This document shows, piece by piece, positions 1-12,279 of a stretch of 64,000 nucleotides of DNA. The notes beneath the pieces were generated by a model, which was not told the DNA's origin, did not search any database, and saw nothing but the letters and a program-made list of their open reading frames with translations. The stretch is from the NCBI GenBank assembly GCA_003290165.1, contig QNQO01000592.1:248001-312000 (forward strand). The letters are read 5' to 3'. Each line of letters starts with the position of its first letter. The first letter of the stretch is position 1. Source of the DNA: Berberis thunbergii (taxonomy: Eukaryota > Streptophyta > Magnoliopsida > Ranunculales > Berberidaceae). The position numbers and the translations under genes were made by a program.

Positions 1-745
1 ATTCATTGGTAAAGTGGATGACATATTTTGTATCGTTTCTTCGGGTTTCTGTCTGATATGTAGGAGGTAGTGTGGCTCTTTCCTCATCCATTGGCTTCCG
101 ATAAATTTGGTGATGAAAGCGGTGGCCAGGGCTTGAAAGGAATATATCGATCTTGGTGGTAGACTATTGAACCAGTTCATTCCTATAGAAGTGAGGCTGA
201 TTGGGAATGTTCTGCATAAAATTGATTTCGTGGTTTTCTTCAGGGCCATCATGTGGTGGAAGTGTCTCAGATGATCAATCGGGTCAGAAGTTCCACATGC
301 ACCTCGAACTTTGGTGGAGTGAATTTTTTCGGCATAGCTATTTTCATGATGGCGTCGAAAAATGACAATTTTTCCAATTAGTATAATACATTAGGATCGT
401 GACTCCTATTTTGAATGAGATTTCAACAAGTGTTCCTTCATATAATGGGTTTCTGCCTCGAGGAAGCTTGCTGCTTTCGAAGTCTCCTTGTTGGGGTTCC
501 GCTGGGATTTCGTCACTCTCTTGAGTTCGATTGACAACGTTTTGTTGTGGTTGTGCCTGAACCAGGTTAGCTAGTTGAGTGTGCTTCTATGCAATCCTTT
601 CTAGCCTCATTGTCAGGTGTTCCATTTGGGTTATGAGTGAATCTACCCGAGGATCCATGGTGGTGTCGATAGTTGTCTAGACTACTGCGTGGGGTGGATT
701 TGCATTCTCGGATGCTAATGGTTTAGTGATTCAGGTCGTATCTTC
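1..745 (-). pseudogene. decayed LTR-retrotransposon gag region
   Basis: Read on the minus strand, this stretch encodes pieces of a plant retrotransposon gag protein in several frames. Visible pieces include MDPRVDSLITQMEHL near 625-660, DPIDHLRHFHHMMALKK near 230-290, CRTFPISL, WFNSLPPRSI and SFQALATAFITKF further down. The order and spacing match the Retrotrans_gag family, in which a conserved HLxxF, FPxxL, WFxxLP series is typical. In-frame stops and frame changes (one near 305) show it is dead. It lies just downstream of a primer-binding-like site and a probable LTR, as expected for the 5' part of an element running off the left edge of the window. Seen: motifs and stops. Inferred: Gypsy-type membership. 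Confidence 0.75.
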
Positions 746-910
746 TCCTTGATCTGTTATTGATATGCTAGCGGGAGAGTGGTCACGATCATTGTCAGAT
801 TGTGGATCTGTAGTCTACATCATTTCCTCTAATGGTTTGTGGATCTTTTGTCAAACTGTGGTGAACTTTATCACAGTTTGTTTTGTGTTTAGAAATAGGA
901 AACTCTTCGT

Positions 911-926
911 TCCCCACGGATGGCGC
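911..926 (-). other. retroelement primer-binding-site-like motif
   Basis: On the minus strand the sequence reads GGCGCCATCCGTGGGGA. This resembles the TGGCGCCGTTGCCGGGGA-type primer-binding sites of plant Gypsy elements that pair with the 3' end of tRNA-Asp. It sits a few bases inside the probable LTR end, which is where a primer-binding site belongs. Several bases differ from the perfect match, in line with decay. Confidence 0.5.
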
Positions 927-931
927 CTAAC

Positions 932-1459
932 TGATGCGTCAAAAAATCGTCTTCCTGTGAGTTTGACTTGCAAAACCACTGTTAGACTGCCAAGGACCGC
1001 ATTTTTGGTGTCAGAAGGCACTCTGATACTTAAGTCAGTAACTCTGTCCGAAGAAGGAAGTAAATCTAGATAAAACTCAGTTCAAGTTGCATCCCTTTGT
1101 CGAATGTCTCTGTGTGACTTAAGCATGTGAGGTGCAACGAACGAAGATGTTTTTGTAACATGCTCCCCCTTAATGGAGATGCGTTCGTGGAGGCGTAGGT
1201 CTCTCAATGACTATTTTTTGGTGCAATGTTCTTCTTCTTTATGAGAAAACGTATAACGGGCTTGGATGTGGCTTTGATTCGTTTGGGCTTGGATTCGGAT
1301 CCTGCTTACGCTTCCTTAAATATGGGCTTAGTCTAGGTCTTATCCTTAACCCTTCTTGGCTTTATGAGCTGGCCCAATGGATCGGGCGTTGTATTCTCGT
1401 GATGGGGCTTCATGCCACGTGTACGGCTGTGATGATCGGTTTATTTTGATGTATCATCA
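932..1459 (-). mobile_element. probable 5' LTR of the decayed retrotransposon
   Basis: The segment is bounded by TGATG at the left and CATCA at the right, a short inverted terminal repeat of the TG...CA type found at LTR ends. It lies directly outside the primer-binding-like site and gag remnant, so in minus orientation the order is LTR, PBS, gag. Length is about 528 bp. The partner LTR and target duplication lie outside the window, so the ends rest on position and terminal bases only. Confidence 0.5.
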
Positions 1460-1952
1460 ACAATAATGATTCATTTTCATTTATTTCTCTGATTTTATAA
1501 GTTGTTTTGGAATTGTTTTTTCCTTCATTTTCATTAGTATGATGGGGGAAAAGTTGTTATGATTCTCCTCTAAAGATATGGATGAAGAACTTTAAGATAT
1601 TTCGATTGGTCTAAGTAATTGAGTCATAATGCACTCATGACTCGTATTTCTGAATGTGAATCTCATGCGAGCTGTACGACCTCTATGCATATAGCTTTTA
1701 TAACCAATCAGAAATATTTCACTTGAGTTTCCAATTGTTCCAGTTCTTCAAGTTAAGCTGGTATTTACTGGAAGGACTATACCGGGATAGTTGTGTGCTC
1801 TAAGGTTTGCTCTGGTACAATGTGGAGAATGAAATAACATAATTATTCCCTATATACAAGACAAAAAATGAAATAAAATTCTTAATTGCCTTTTTTTATG
1901 ATAAGGGCATCTACATGACAGGTCATATAGCCTTAAAAGGATTGTTTTAAAC
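1460..1952. other. intergenic, nothing recognised
   Basis: AT-rich sequence between the retrotransposon LTR and the TIR element. No coding segment longer than chance, no repeat structure and no RNA gene was recognised. Confidence 0.5.
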
Positions 1953-2260
1953 CTGAGTTATTTACCTTTTATCCCCCACTAATTCAGGTGAAATCAAAAT
2001 TGGGTGCTACTGGTTATTTTAATTCAGTCTAACCCTCATTTTTGCATTTGACCGTTAAGTCAACTGAGTTGACTAGCAGAAACCATTAGATTTTTTAAAT
2101 GCTCGAAATACCCTCACGTGCCAAGCAGGTGATGGGTACCAAACAGGACTTGCTAAAATGATTTGGGTGCCAAACGATAAAATTTTAGACTTCTTAGCAT
2201 TTAGGCCCTTGACCATTAAGTCAACTAGGTTCTTCTTTCTTCTGTCTATGCTCCTCTTAA
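1953..2260 (+). repeat. left terminal inverted repeat of THI1-carrying element
   Basis: About 300 bp that pair with 3745-4013 in inverted orientation with scattered mismatches and small indels. The outermost bases are CTGAGTTATTTACC at the left and GGTAAATAACCC at the right. Confidence 0.75.
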
Positions 2261-2330
2261 AAAAACAAAACAAACCTTTTTCATTTTCTTTGCCTTCTCT
2301 GTCAATCTATATCAAACAAAAAAGACAACC

Positions 2331-3246
<916 letters not shown>

Positions 3247-3259
3247 AATTGCATTATGT

Positions 3260-3500
3260 TCAGGGTTGCTCAATGGCAGGTTGTTAATTGCATTCAGTCC
3301 AGCAGGTTGCTGGTTGTTCATTTCAGTCTAGCAATTTTTGTGATTTTAATGATATTGAACATTGTTAGTCTAGTAGGGTCATTACATTGCATTTCATTGA
3401 TCATTGTCATTGCATGGATTATGATGGTCATTGCATTGATCATTGTCATTGCATTGGCATTGACATCCATTGACAACTCAAACAAGAATATCTTGGCCAT
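3260..3500. repeat. short imperfect repeats of CATTGCATTGATCATTGT type
   Basis: Repeated short units built from cattgcattgatcattgtcattg follow the THI1 break point inside the TIR element. The units are irregular. The open frames in this stretch are consequences of the repeat and are not taken as genes. Confidence 0.6.
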
Positions 3501-3744
3501 TCACAAATAATACAATTCAATTAAACAATAATTTATACATCCATAATAAAAAAAATACACATAATTCTTTTTACCCCCACATAATTCTTAAATTTACCGA
3601 CACCCATCTTCCCCAAACATATTTTGCACTAGTTCAACCATTAGCGAATTGATACAGATCTGAAAGAGAAGGTAAAGAAAATGAAAGAGGTTTGTTTTGT
3701 TTTTTAAGAGGGGCAAAAAAAAAAAAAAAAAAAAAAGAGAACCT

Positions 3745-4013
3745 AGGTGACTTAACGTTCAAAGGCCAAAATGCTAAGAAGTCTGGAATTTTACCGGTTG
3801 GCACCCAAATCATTATAGCAATTACTGTTTGATACTCATCACGTGCTTGACATGTAAGGGTATTTCAGGCATTTAAAAAATTTAATGGTTTCTGCTAATC
3901 AACCCAGTTGACTTAACAGTCAAACACAAAAATGGGGTTAGACTGAATAAAAATAACCAATGGCACCCAATTTTGATTTCACCTAAGTTAGCAAGCTAAA
4001 AGGTAAATAACCC
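3745..4013 (-). repeat. right terminal inverted repeat of THI1-carrying element
   Basis: Inverted partner of 1953-2260, ending in GGTAAATAACCC next to the second copy of TTTAAAC. A run of about 20 A lies just inside it at 3714-3736. Confidence 0.75.
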
Positions 4014-4020
4014 TTTAAAC

Positions 4021-4389
4021 GTCAAAATACAAGGCTTTTAAACGGTTAAACCAATGAGGTTATGCAATCAGATGGTATTCAAGCCATAGCTGAGGATTGT
4101 CTCGAACTTCCGCGTTGTTTATGTCTTGCACTTTTTTTTTTTTTTGGAGGAGAGAGATAGAAGCTAACGAGTTTGATGAAATAAAGAATTCACTATTATA
4201 GAACAAACATCCTTACACGAACAAAAGTGTATGACTTCTTGTTCAAAACCAAAGTTTTGATCAAAGCAAAAAACAAACGCCACCTTATTATCTACTATTT
4301 TAAAAGCAAATGTGAGGAAAATAGAAAAATCTCCCTATGCCAAAAAAAACACACACATCGGAAAAAGGAAAGGGCGCCTAAATCAAGTA
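4021..4389. other. spacer before the LINE, nothing recognised
   Basis: AT-rich sequence with a T run near 4130-4145. It may contain a decayed LINE 5' region, but no ORF1 or other domain could be read. Confidence 0.4.
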
Positions 4390-7300
4390 AGGGAGTGTCT
4401 TTAACACCTTTGCTTGCAGAAAACTTCAACTCCCATTTTGGACGACCTTCTCCCATCACATGGCCATACAAGACAATCCCACTATTATTATTGGGGATCT
4501 TAATGCTACTTCACATCCTGAGGACAAAATTGGTGGCCGCAGATCAACCCCAGCTCAAACTAAATTTCTGAGAGATTTTATTAGAATGCATCATTTACTA
4601 GAATTTCATCTCAATGGTTCGAAATTCACTTGGAACAACAAACAGAAGGATCATAATGGCACCAAAGTTAAGCTTGGCCGCATCCTGGTCCTGACAGACT
4701 AGATGACATTTTTCCCCTCCGCCATTGCTCATTCTATCCATACTTTTGCTTCTGATCACAGAGCCATCTCCCTTCAATTGAGCTCTATCACTAACTCTAG
4801 CCCCAAACCTTTCAGATTCTTTCAGATGTGAACCTGTGACCCTCACTGTAGGAAATTAGTCACCTCAGCTTGGGCCACTCGGCAACACCCTGAGCTGAGT
4901 ATAAATTTCCATCGTAAAACCAAAAAGCTTAGTCACTCCCTTTCTAGATGGAACAAAAGAGACTTCCAAAACATTCATCATAACATCAGGGACACTCTCG
5001 CCGCTTTGGATAAAACTCAATTTGTTCCTCTGTCCAAAGCAAATGCTCACTCCATAGAAAGACTAGAGGATCATTTAATAGATCTTTACCATCGTGAGGA
5101 ACTATTTTGGCACAATAAATCTAGGGAATCTTGGCTCAAAGATGGCAACATGAATACCAAATTCTTCCACTTAGCCTCTATCCTAATGAAAAAACGCAAC
5201 CTGATTCTTAGACTTTCTCTCCTCCCAGCCCAGCTCAAATGAGGAGATTGATGCTCTTTTTCCACCAATGATCTCTGAACTTGACAATTATGCCCTAGCA
5301 ATCATCCCCGAAGATGAAGAAATCAGAAGCACAGTCTTTGCTTTGGGAAGCCATAAAGCCCTCGGGCCAGATGGCTTCCATGCTTTCTTCTTCCAACTTT
5401 ATTGGGACACTGTTAAGAGTGACGTTATTGAGGTAATTGTCAACTTCTTTATCACTCGTAAACTGGATCCCAAGCTTAATGAAACATTTGTGGCTCTCAT
5501 CCCTAAAGTCGTAAACCCGACCTCCCCGGAGAATTTTCGACCTATAGGATTATGCAATGTTATTTACAAAATGGTTTCTAAAATCCTGGCTAACAGAATC
5601 AAACCCCTTCTAGAACATATTGTGTCCCCCCACCAGGGGGTTTTTCTTAAAGGGAGATCCATCACTGACAATATTGTTATAGCCCATGAAACCTTCTTCC
5701 AAATGAGATACAACCGCAAGAAAAAAACAAGGTTGGATGGCCGTCAAAATTGACATGGCTAAAGCCTAAGAAAGAGTTAAGTGGTCTTTTCTGCTTCGTA
5801 TTCTCAAACTCTTGGGCTTCGCTGAGGAATGGATTCAACTCATCGAACAATGCATTTCAACTACTGCCCTTAGGGTTATGCTTAATGGTTCCCCCTCCCA
5901 CCCATTACCCCTACTCGGGGCCTTAGACAAGGAGACCCTCTGTCACCCTACTTATTTATTATCATTGCTGAAGTTTTGTCTCAATTGTTGATTTCAGCGG
6001 AAAACAAAGCTCTCATCAAGGGTATCAATATTAGACAACGTTTTCCTTCCATTAGTCATCTCCTTTATGCAGACGATCTAATGTTTTTTTGTAGATCCTC
6101 CCTGTCTGAAGCTCACCATGTTAAAGATATTCTTGCCTCCTATTGTAAGGCCTCAGGACAAGCTGTTAATTATAACAAATTCTTTGTCTTTTACAGCGGC
6201 AATGTCCACCCGAGACACGCGAAGATGATAAACAGAGTTCTTGGGTCGAAAATTTTCAATCTAAATGAAAAATATCTTGGGTCCCCTCTTCTCATGTCTA
6301 ACAAGAAAGATTCAGATTTCCAATTTCTGATTAATAAAATCGATTCCAAAGTCTTATCCCAAGCTGATCGTACGGTTATGATTAAAGTAGTGATCAACTC
6401 CATTCTGATCTACTCTATATAAACTTTCCTTCTCCCATGCTTCGTCACTACCAAACTAGACCAGATCGTAAGGAATTTCTGGTGGAATGGTACTGACGAC
6501 GGCAAATCTAAACACCTTTGCTCTTGGGATCGTATCACTCTGCCTCGCCATTTGGGCAGTCTCAATTTAGTCCCAGCCAGGGTCAAGAATTTTGCTTTAA
6601 TGACTAAGATTATTTGGCACGCAATCTCCATGCCATCTAATCCTCGGACCATTCAACTTAAGCAAATTTACATCCCTAACAAATCAGTGTTCCAACTTAC
6701 TAAACCTCCTTCCCTCGCATCTTTTGCTGAGAGGGGAAACCTCAGCACTTTGACCAAAATGAAACGATTCCTCCGTTGGCAAGTTAGATCAGGTGATGTT
6801 ATCGACCTCTAGAACGACTGTTGGGTCAGACTGGGTTTCACTCTTGTTGAATGCCCCTCTTTCACCTCGGACTTACCCACTCTGATTTCGGATTTTTGGA
6901 ACCCCTCGGATGGTTCCCTCAGATCTTGGAACTCCACTCTCCTTCGAGCTTGGTTTCCACCACCTGTGGTTGCCAACATACTCGATATCCCTATCCGATC
7001 CTCTTCTGACCACGATAGGCTCATTTGGACCTATGACAAACGTGGAGTTTTCTCAACTAAGAGTGCCACCAAAGCATTTATTGTTGACACTCAGGAAACT
7101 TCCTCCTCTCAAGACATTAACACCACCATTCTAGCTAAACTCCTCCGTGAGCTTTGGCGGATCAAAGCACCAATTAATGCTATCTTTCTTATCTGAAAAA
7201 TAGTACAAAACTTACTGCCTACAATGTCAAACTTGAATAGGGTTCATGTCCCCATTGAAAACCTATGTGTTTTCTGCCACAATCATCAAGAAGACGTTCC

Positions 7301-8160
7301 CCACCTCTTATTTTTTTGCCTGATAGTCTCTCAGTTCAAGCAACTCACCCCGCTCCCTACAATTGGGCTGCAACCATGTCCCCACCATCCACAAACAAAG
7401 CATTTTCCTTTATGTGAGACACGGCCAAACTCCATGCCACAACTAAGGACGAAATGTTGTCCCAGTTCACGACAATTCTTCCTTCTATCTGGTACCATCG
7501 CAATCACATCATTTTCAACCATTCGAACTTTAGCATCCAGGCTCTCCACAAGTCTTTCAATCAAACTTAGGGAGCATGGTTCAAACAATGGTTTGCCACT
7601 CCGGGCTCCAATGCCTTACCTTTTGTTCCTATGAGCATACATCACACCATAGCCACAATAGTCCTTGCCCCCCAACCCACCTCCCTTCAACCCCCTACCC
7701 TGCCAGCCATCGCCTCCCTAAGTCAGTCTTCGGAGCCATTCATGTCTGATCACATCTTTCTTCGACTGGCCACTTTCCATTAACAAATTCAAGCGGTAAG
7801 AAATCATCCCATCAATGCTTAATCACACCAGACTCGGAACGTACCTTTGGAGCTTAGTCCTGACATGATTATGGTCTCTTACAACGCTTGTTTTTTTTTC
7901 TTCCTCCTAAAGAGGTACAGTTGGAATCTTGGCGGCTGATGCTAGTGGCAGGGTCATTGCAAGGATTTCATATCCTATCTCCAGAAGAGTAGCTGATAGT
8001 ACAATGGCAGAATGTTTTGTTGCAGAGGCTGCCCTTTTGTTAATCCAGACATGATGATGGGAAGCAGGTTTCCTGCTGGGTGACTCAGGCTCCCTAACCT
8101 TTTTGCTTTCCAGAGATCAGACAAATCAAACCACAGAGTACTGAATGTGGCAAACTCTTC
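4390..8160 (+). mobile_element. decayed L1-type LINE (endonuclease, RT, zf-RVT, RNase H)
   Basis: A non-LTR retrotransposon second ORF can be followed in order through many frameshifts and stops. The endonuclease part has IIIGDLNATSHPEDKIGGR near 4480-4540 and SDHRAISLQL near 4755. The reverse transcriptase part has GPDGFHAFFFQLYWD, ENFRPIGLCNVIYKMVSKIL, RGLRQGDPLSP and the catalytic LLYADDLMFF near 6065-6095. The Cys/His zf-RVT segment (CVFCHNHQEDVPHLLFFC) is near 7270-7320. An RNase H-like segment (GILAADASGR, TMAECFVAEAALLLIQ) is near 7925-8055. The N-terminal endonuclease start and any ORF1 are missing, so the copy is probably 5'-truncated. No clear 3' poly-A is seen. Confidence 0.9.
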
Positions 8161-8180
8161 TTAGTAATATTAGACATTTA

Positions 8181-8430
8181 GGGGGGGGGTATTCAATCAT
8201 GTATTTTAATGGATTCTGAAAGATTTTAAAGTCCATTAAAATACAGGGGTATTCAATTAAGGATTTAAAACAATACAATGAAATCCAGGGGTATTCAATC
8301 ATTGATTTTAAATGATTGTTTTATAATCCATTAAAATCATGGGGTATTCAATCATGGATTTTAAACAATACAATAAAATCTAGGGGTATTCAAACAACAG
8401 GAGATTTTAATGGATTTGTTAACTTGATGG
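8181..8430 (+). repeat. subterminal GGGGTATTCAA repeat cluster
   Basis: Five or more copies of GGGGTATTCAA followed by TCATGGATTTTAAACAAT-like sequence occur at about 50-60 bp spacing. This is typical of the end of a DNA transposon. The related block at 11600-11812 is in the opposite orientation. Confidence 0.7.
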
Positions 8431-8433
8431 ATT

Positions 8434-8793
8434 TTGAAGGACTTTGAAGGATTTATTTGTGAAAAATATAAATACCAAACTCCTTTACAAATCCGACCTC
8501 TACCCCTCGTATTTCAATCTCTTCTTCGTCTCTCCCACCAACACCTAGGGTTTGACACGTTCATCCCCTTCTACAAACCCTTTCGTTTTCTCAATCAACC
8601 ACCATCGGTGGCCATGGCTGAACTAGCACAAGCAGAGGCAGCTTCCAACACAGGCACGTCAATCACTCTCCATTCTCCCTCCCTCCTAATCGATCTGAAA
8701 CTCTGGAAACCCTTATTTCAAGTTTTTTTTTTATCTGAGCTTTCTTCTTCGCCATGTCTGTTGCTTGTTCATCCCAATGATGGCGAAGGATGA
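8434..8793 (+). other. promoter/first-exon-like stretch, identity unknown
   Basis: A TATA-like AATATAAATA at 8464-8473 is followed by a C/T-rich leader and an ATG at 8614 in good context (GGCCATGGCT) beginning MAELAQAEAASNTGTSI. The frame stays open to 8793 but crosses a T run and loses any protein-like character. It could be a captured promoter and first exon, but I do not recognise a family and cannot show that it is transcribed. Confidence 0.3.
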
Positions 8794-9324
8794 AGAAAGT
8801 AGAAGAAGGGTTTTGGCAGAATAGTCACGTGGATCTGGATTTCGTAGTCTAGTATAGTATAAAAATCCCATTTTTTGCCTTTCTGTCTCTAGAATAAAAA
8901 TCGATTCATAAGGCTTTTTTTTCTTCTCAATTTCTTCATTTGGGGTTCTTCATCATTGGGTTTGCTTCAGTAGGTGTGTGTAAAGAAAGGGTGTTCGTTT
9001 CAAAGAGATCTGATGTTCATTATTTTCTAAATGAAAATAGGGGTTTTGTGTAAGATCAATCAGAAACACAAAGTGTGTGAAAATGATTCTCAAGAGTTTT
9101 GAAATGTCACCCAAAAAGGGGAATTTGGGGAATTCAAGGGAGGAAGAACAGGTGGTTGATTGGAATTCAAGGGAGTGTGAAGATGGATTTGTATTGATAT
9201 CAAGTTTTTATTCATAGTTAAATGGGTAGTTTCAGGTGATGGCTTCCTAAGTGAGGTGGATTTGTGTGGGAATTTCCCCTCCACTTCCCATCCTATGAAC
9301 TATGATGCACGTTGATCAAGTCCG

Positions 9325-11551
9325 ATGATCCTTAAGTTAGGGTACAATCACAAACTTTTGTTGCAGAATCAGTTGTTGAACATGTATGTGAAATGCAGAG
9401 CATTTGACGACATGTACAAGATGTTTGATGAAATGCCTAGTCGCAACGTTGTTTCATGGAATATGGTTATCACTAGTTTGAATTGGAAGATTCAGAGAAT
9501 TGGCAGTATGGGTCTTTGGTATTTCAAACAAATGCTGGTTGATATGGTGGAATCCAATTATATTACTTTTATCAGTTTGTTCATTACTTGCATTGAGCTA
9601 AATGATATGCAGACAGCAGAACAGCTGCATTGTTCAGATACTGTTGTTGGGATTGCTCTAGCTGATCTCTATGGAAAGTGTGGTTTAGTGGAAGATGCGA
9701 TATGGTTGTTTGATAGAATCCTGGCAAAAGATTTTAGCAATGAACATTGGCCAGAATTCAAACAGGAAACTTTTATCATGGTCAATTGAAATTTGTGCTT
9801 CATAGTTCAGACTACTTTTAACACTTTTGGAGAGATTCACTGCTACTTTGCAATTGGCTTGTGCTTAAACTTGCTTGGATCATATATAGGGGATGCAAAC
9901 GGATGGATGCAATACTGACAATTGGGACTTGTGATCTTTAGAGGCACAAGGTAGAATAAAAAGGTGGTTGGATTTCCCAGCCATGGAATTAAAAAGGGCC
10001 TGAAGCTGAAACCTCCAGCATCCTTGAATTTTGTCCGAAATCCCATGGCCCAAGAGGCCATCTGCTCATGCCCAATGTCTCTACACAGTCCTATACGATG
10101 GGTTCACCTGGATTATGGCTGAATTTACCTGGGCATCATGCGATGGCAGAGATGATAGCTGTGCTTTTATTCCTCAATCATGTAACATGATTTTATAGCA
10201 AACATAGAAAGTTCATGGTGCAAGGATGGACCAAGTAACTTGTATCCTAAATCAGATCAATTTAATAATCCAAAGTCTCTTCAAGTAGTTTGAAGGGGAA
10301 GAAAGAGGTTCCCTGCTCAGAGCCCTAAACATGATACAGTAAGTTTATATGGGAAACAAAAAGGTACAAGTTTCTGACGTAGAGAGTACTTCCTGTTCAT
10401 ACAGATTCATAGAAACAAGTACAACATTAATGCTTATTGCATCCGATGGAAGGAAAAGACTGTCAGACTCCAAACACTGTCACCATCCATCGCAGGACAT
10501 GAAGACCTCGTCACTTGAGGCAGTTTACACCTCCATATGCGTATTGGGATTGTCAATGTTGCCACCATCTATTGGACGATATAAAGGAGAATGATGGCAT
10601 CAATTAGCATAACCAGCAGTCAAGTATACATGTGAGCTCCTAGAAGATGGAATAGTGATCTTCACTTACCTTCACCATTATCTGAAGGAGCATAAGCCGA
10701 TCGCCTGGCTCGCAATTGTTGTGGAACGTGATGGTGTCTTGCTATACTTTAAATGGTTTGGGAGAAAAGGCTTTAGGAACGTTTAATTTATTGAGGTCCG
10801 AAGGCTTTCAAGGAGACGACTTTACATTCAGTAGCTTGCTATCTTCTTGTGGGATTATCGGTTTGTGCGGTTTGGGTATGCAAATTCATAGTCTTATTAT
10901 ACGACTGCGCTTTGATGTTGATCTTCTTGTTGCTAGTTCACTTGTTGATATGTAAGTAAAAACTGGTACAATAGAAGAAGCTCGCACAATTTTTGATGGG
11001 ATGACCATTCGAAATGTTGTATCTTGGACAACAATGATAGTTGGTTATGGAGGGTGTGGAGATGGTTTTCAAGACTTCCATTCAGTGGCTAGGGATCACG
11101 ACATTGTGCCTGATTTGGAGCACTACTCCTGTGTCATCGATCTACTTGGAAGAGCTGGTCAACTAGACAAAGCATACAAAATTTTAGTGAACATGCCTAT
11201 CGAACCTAGTGTTAATGTATGGGGAACGTTCATTGGCGCTTGTAGAGCCCATGGTAATGTCGAGTCAACGAAATGGGCTGCGGAGAAGCTTTACAAGTTA
11301 GACCCAAAGGATCCAGTGAATTACACACTCATAGCTAACATATATGCTTCCGAAGGGCAGTGGATTGATGTAGCAAGATTGCGGAAGATGATGAGGGACA
11401 AATGTGACTATAAAGTTCCAGGTTGTAGCTGGATATAGTTAGGTGGTAAGGTTAACACATTTGCATCTAGTGATAAATTGCATTCCCGAGCTGTAGATAC
11501 GTATGCTTTGTTGGGATTATTGGTTACAAAAATGGACCAGAATTACAAGTA
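9325..11551 (+). pseudogene. PPR protein (PLS/E class) pseudogene, interrupted
   Basis: The two outer parts encode pentatricopeptide repeats, the RNA-binding helical repeats of plant organelle editing factors. The left part (9325-9745) has NQLLNMYVKC, MFDEMPSRNVVSWN, ADLYGKCGLVEDA and FDRILAKD. The right part (10705-11551) has LWNVMVSCYTLNG, IFDGMTIRNVVSWTTMI, HYSCVIDLLGRAGQLDKA, then an E-type end: WGTFIGACRAHGNVE, KLDPKDPVNYTLIANIYASE, MMRDKCDYKVPGCSWI. The left piece stops where the right resumes, so 9746-10704 looks like an insertion. Other damage includes a stop at 10952 where DMYxKxG is expected, a deletion in the following repeat and a stop after PGCSWI. The N-terminal repeats are missing. 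Confidence 0.85.
9746..10704. mobile_element. unidentified insertion splitting the PPR pseudogene
   Basis: The PPR frame is lost at about 9745 and resumes at about 10705 with no missing repeat between the two sides. The roughly 960 bp between them has no PPR similarity. AGCAAT near the left junction and CGCAAT near the right could be a short target duplication. I recognise no transposon domains, and short open frames inside it look accidental. Confidence 0.45.
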
Positions 11552-11599
11552 AATCCTCAATTTGAAGCAGTTGAGCATGAATGTCTTAGCCCAATGTGG

Positions 11600-11812
11600 C
11601 TTGCAATCTTAAAATCCAATAATAAAAATCCATTAAAATTCAATAATAAAAAACCATTAAAATCCAATGGATTTTGTAAATTCCACAAAATCCAGTCACT
11701 TAAAATCCATTAAAATCCAGTGAATTCTGTAAAGTCTTTCAGACTCTATTAAAATCCATAAAATTTAAAGTCTTTCAGACTCTATTAAAATTCATGATTG
11801 AATACCCCCATG
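11600..11812 (-). repeat. right subterminal repeats of the PPR-carrying segment
   Basis: Tandem AAAATCCATTAAAATCCA units and two copies of AAAGTCTTTCAGACTCTATT end in TTGAATACCCCC, the inverse of the left end at 8181. Confidence 0.7.
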
Positions 11813-12279
11813 TTACTTTCCCTGCATTGTAACTGGTTTTGTAACTTTATTCCCCAAGATTTCAATGGTAAAGCTCATGAGCTTGCCACAATTGCCGGAT
11901 AACAATTATGTAATCTTAATTCAGGTTGATATATATGAATAATGCGTTACCAAAAAAAAAAACTCATCTCTTCAATCAAAACTTTCCAGTTTCCTCTCTC
12001 TTCTTTCCCAGGTTTTACGAGTTCACCTCACCGATCACATTGCCGAAGCTGAAGCAACTATATTGATCAAATTTCGACTCTTCTAGGTACTAAAAATTCA
12101 AGCTTGATTTCGTTTATGGTTCAAGTTCTTATTTTTCTCCCAAAATTCGAACCCAAGTTACTCAATTTCTCTTTTTTTATCAGTAGTATGATTTGTTTCC
12201 CCAATTCTGAATAGACCCTTTTGATGACTTAACGAGATACATATACCCTTTCAAGGGAATCCACATTGTGTATGTAAAG
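11813..12279 (+). promoter_or_regulatory. 5' flank and leader of the acidic-protein gene
   Basis: Contains a CT-rich stretch near 11985-12012 typical of plant transcript leaders and several T-rich runs. A leader intron is possible (AG after TTTCCC near 12012, GGTACT near 12087) but cannot be settled. A frame-compatible GTG codon at 12268 precedes the first in-frame ATG at 12280. No confident TATA box was found. Confidence 0.4.

Larger units (their letters stand above)
8181..11812. mobile_element. TIR-bounded segment with captured gene pieces, PIF/Harbinger-like
   Basis: The left end reads GGGGGTATTCAATCATGTAT and continues TTTTAATGGATTCTGAAAGA; the right end, read on the minus strand, gives GGGGGTATTCAATCATGAAT followed by TTTTAATAGAGTCTGAAAGA. 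The match runs for nearly 50 bp. TTA lies just outside both ends (8178-8180 and 11813-11815), the duplication type of PIF/Harbinger elements. The subterminal parts repeat GGGGTATTCAA units (left) and AAAATCCATTAAAATCCA units (right). Inside are a broken PPR gene and a promoter-like stretch; no transposase was recognised. Two separate MITEs of one family flanking a pseudogene remain possible. Confidence 0.55.
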
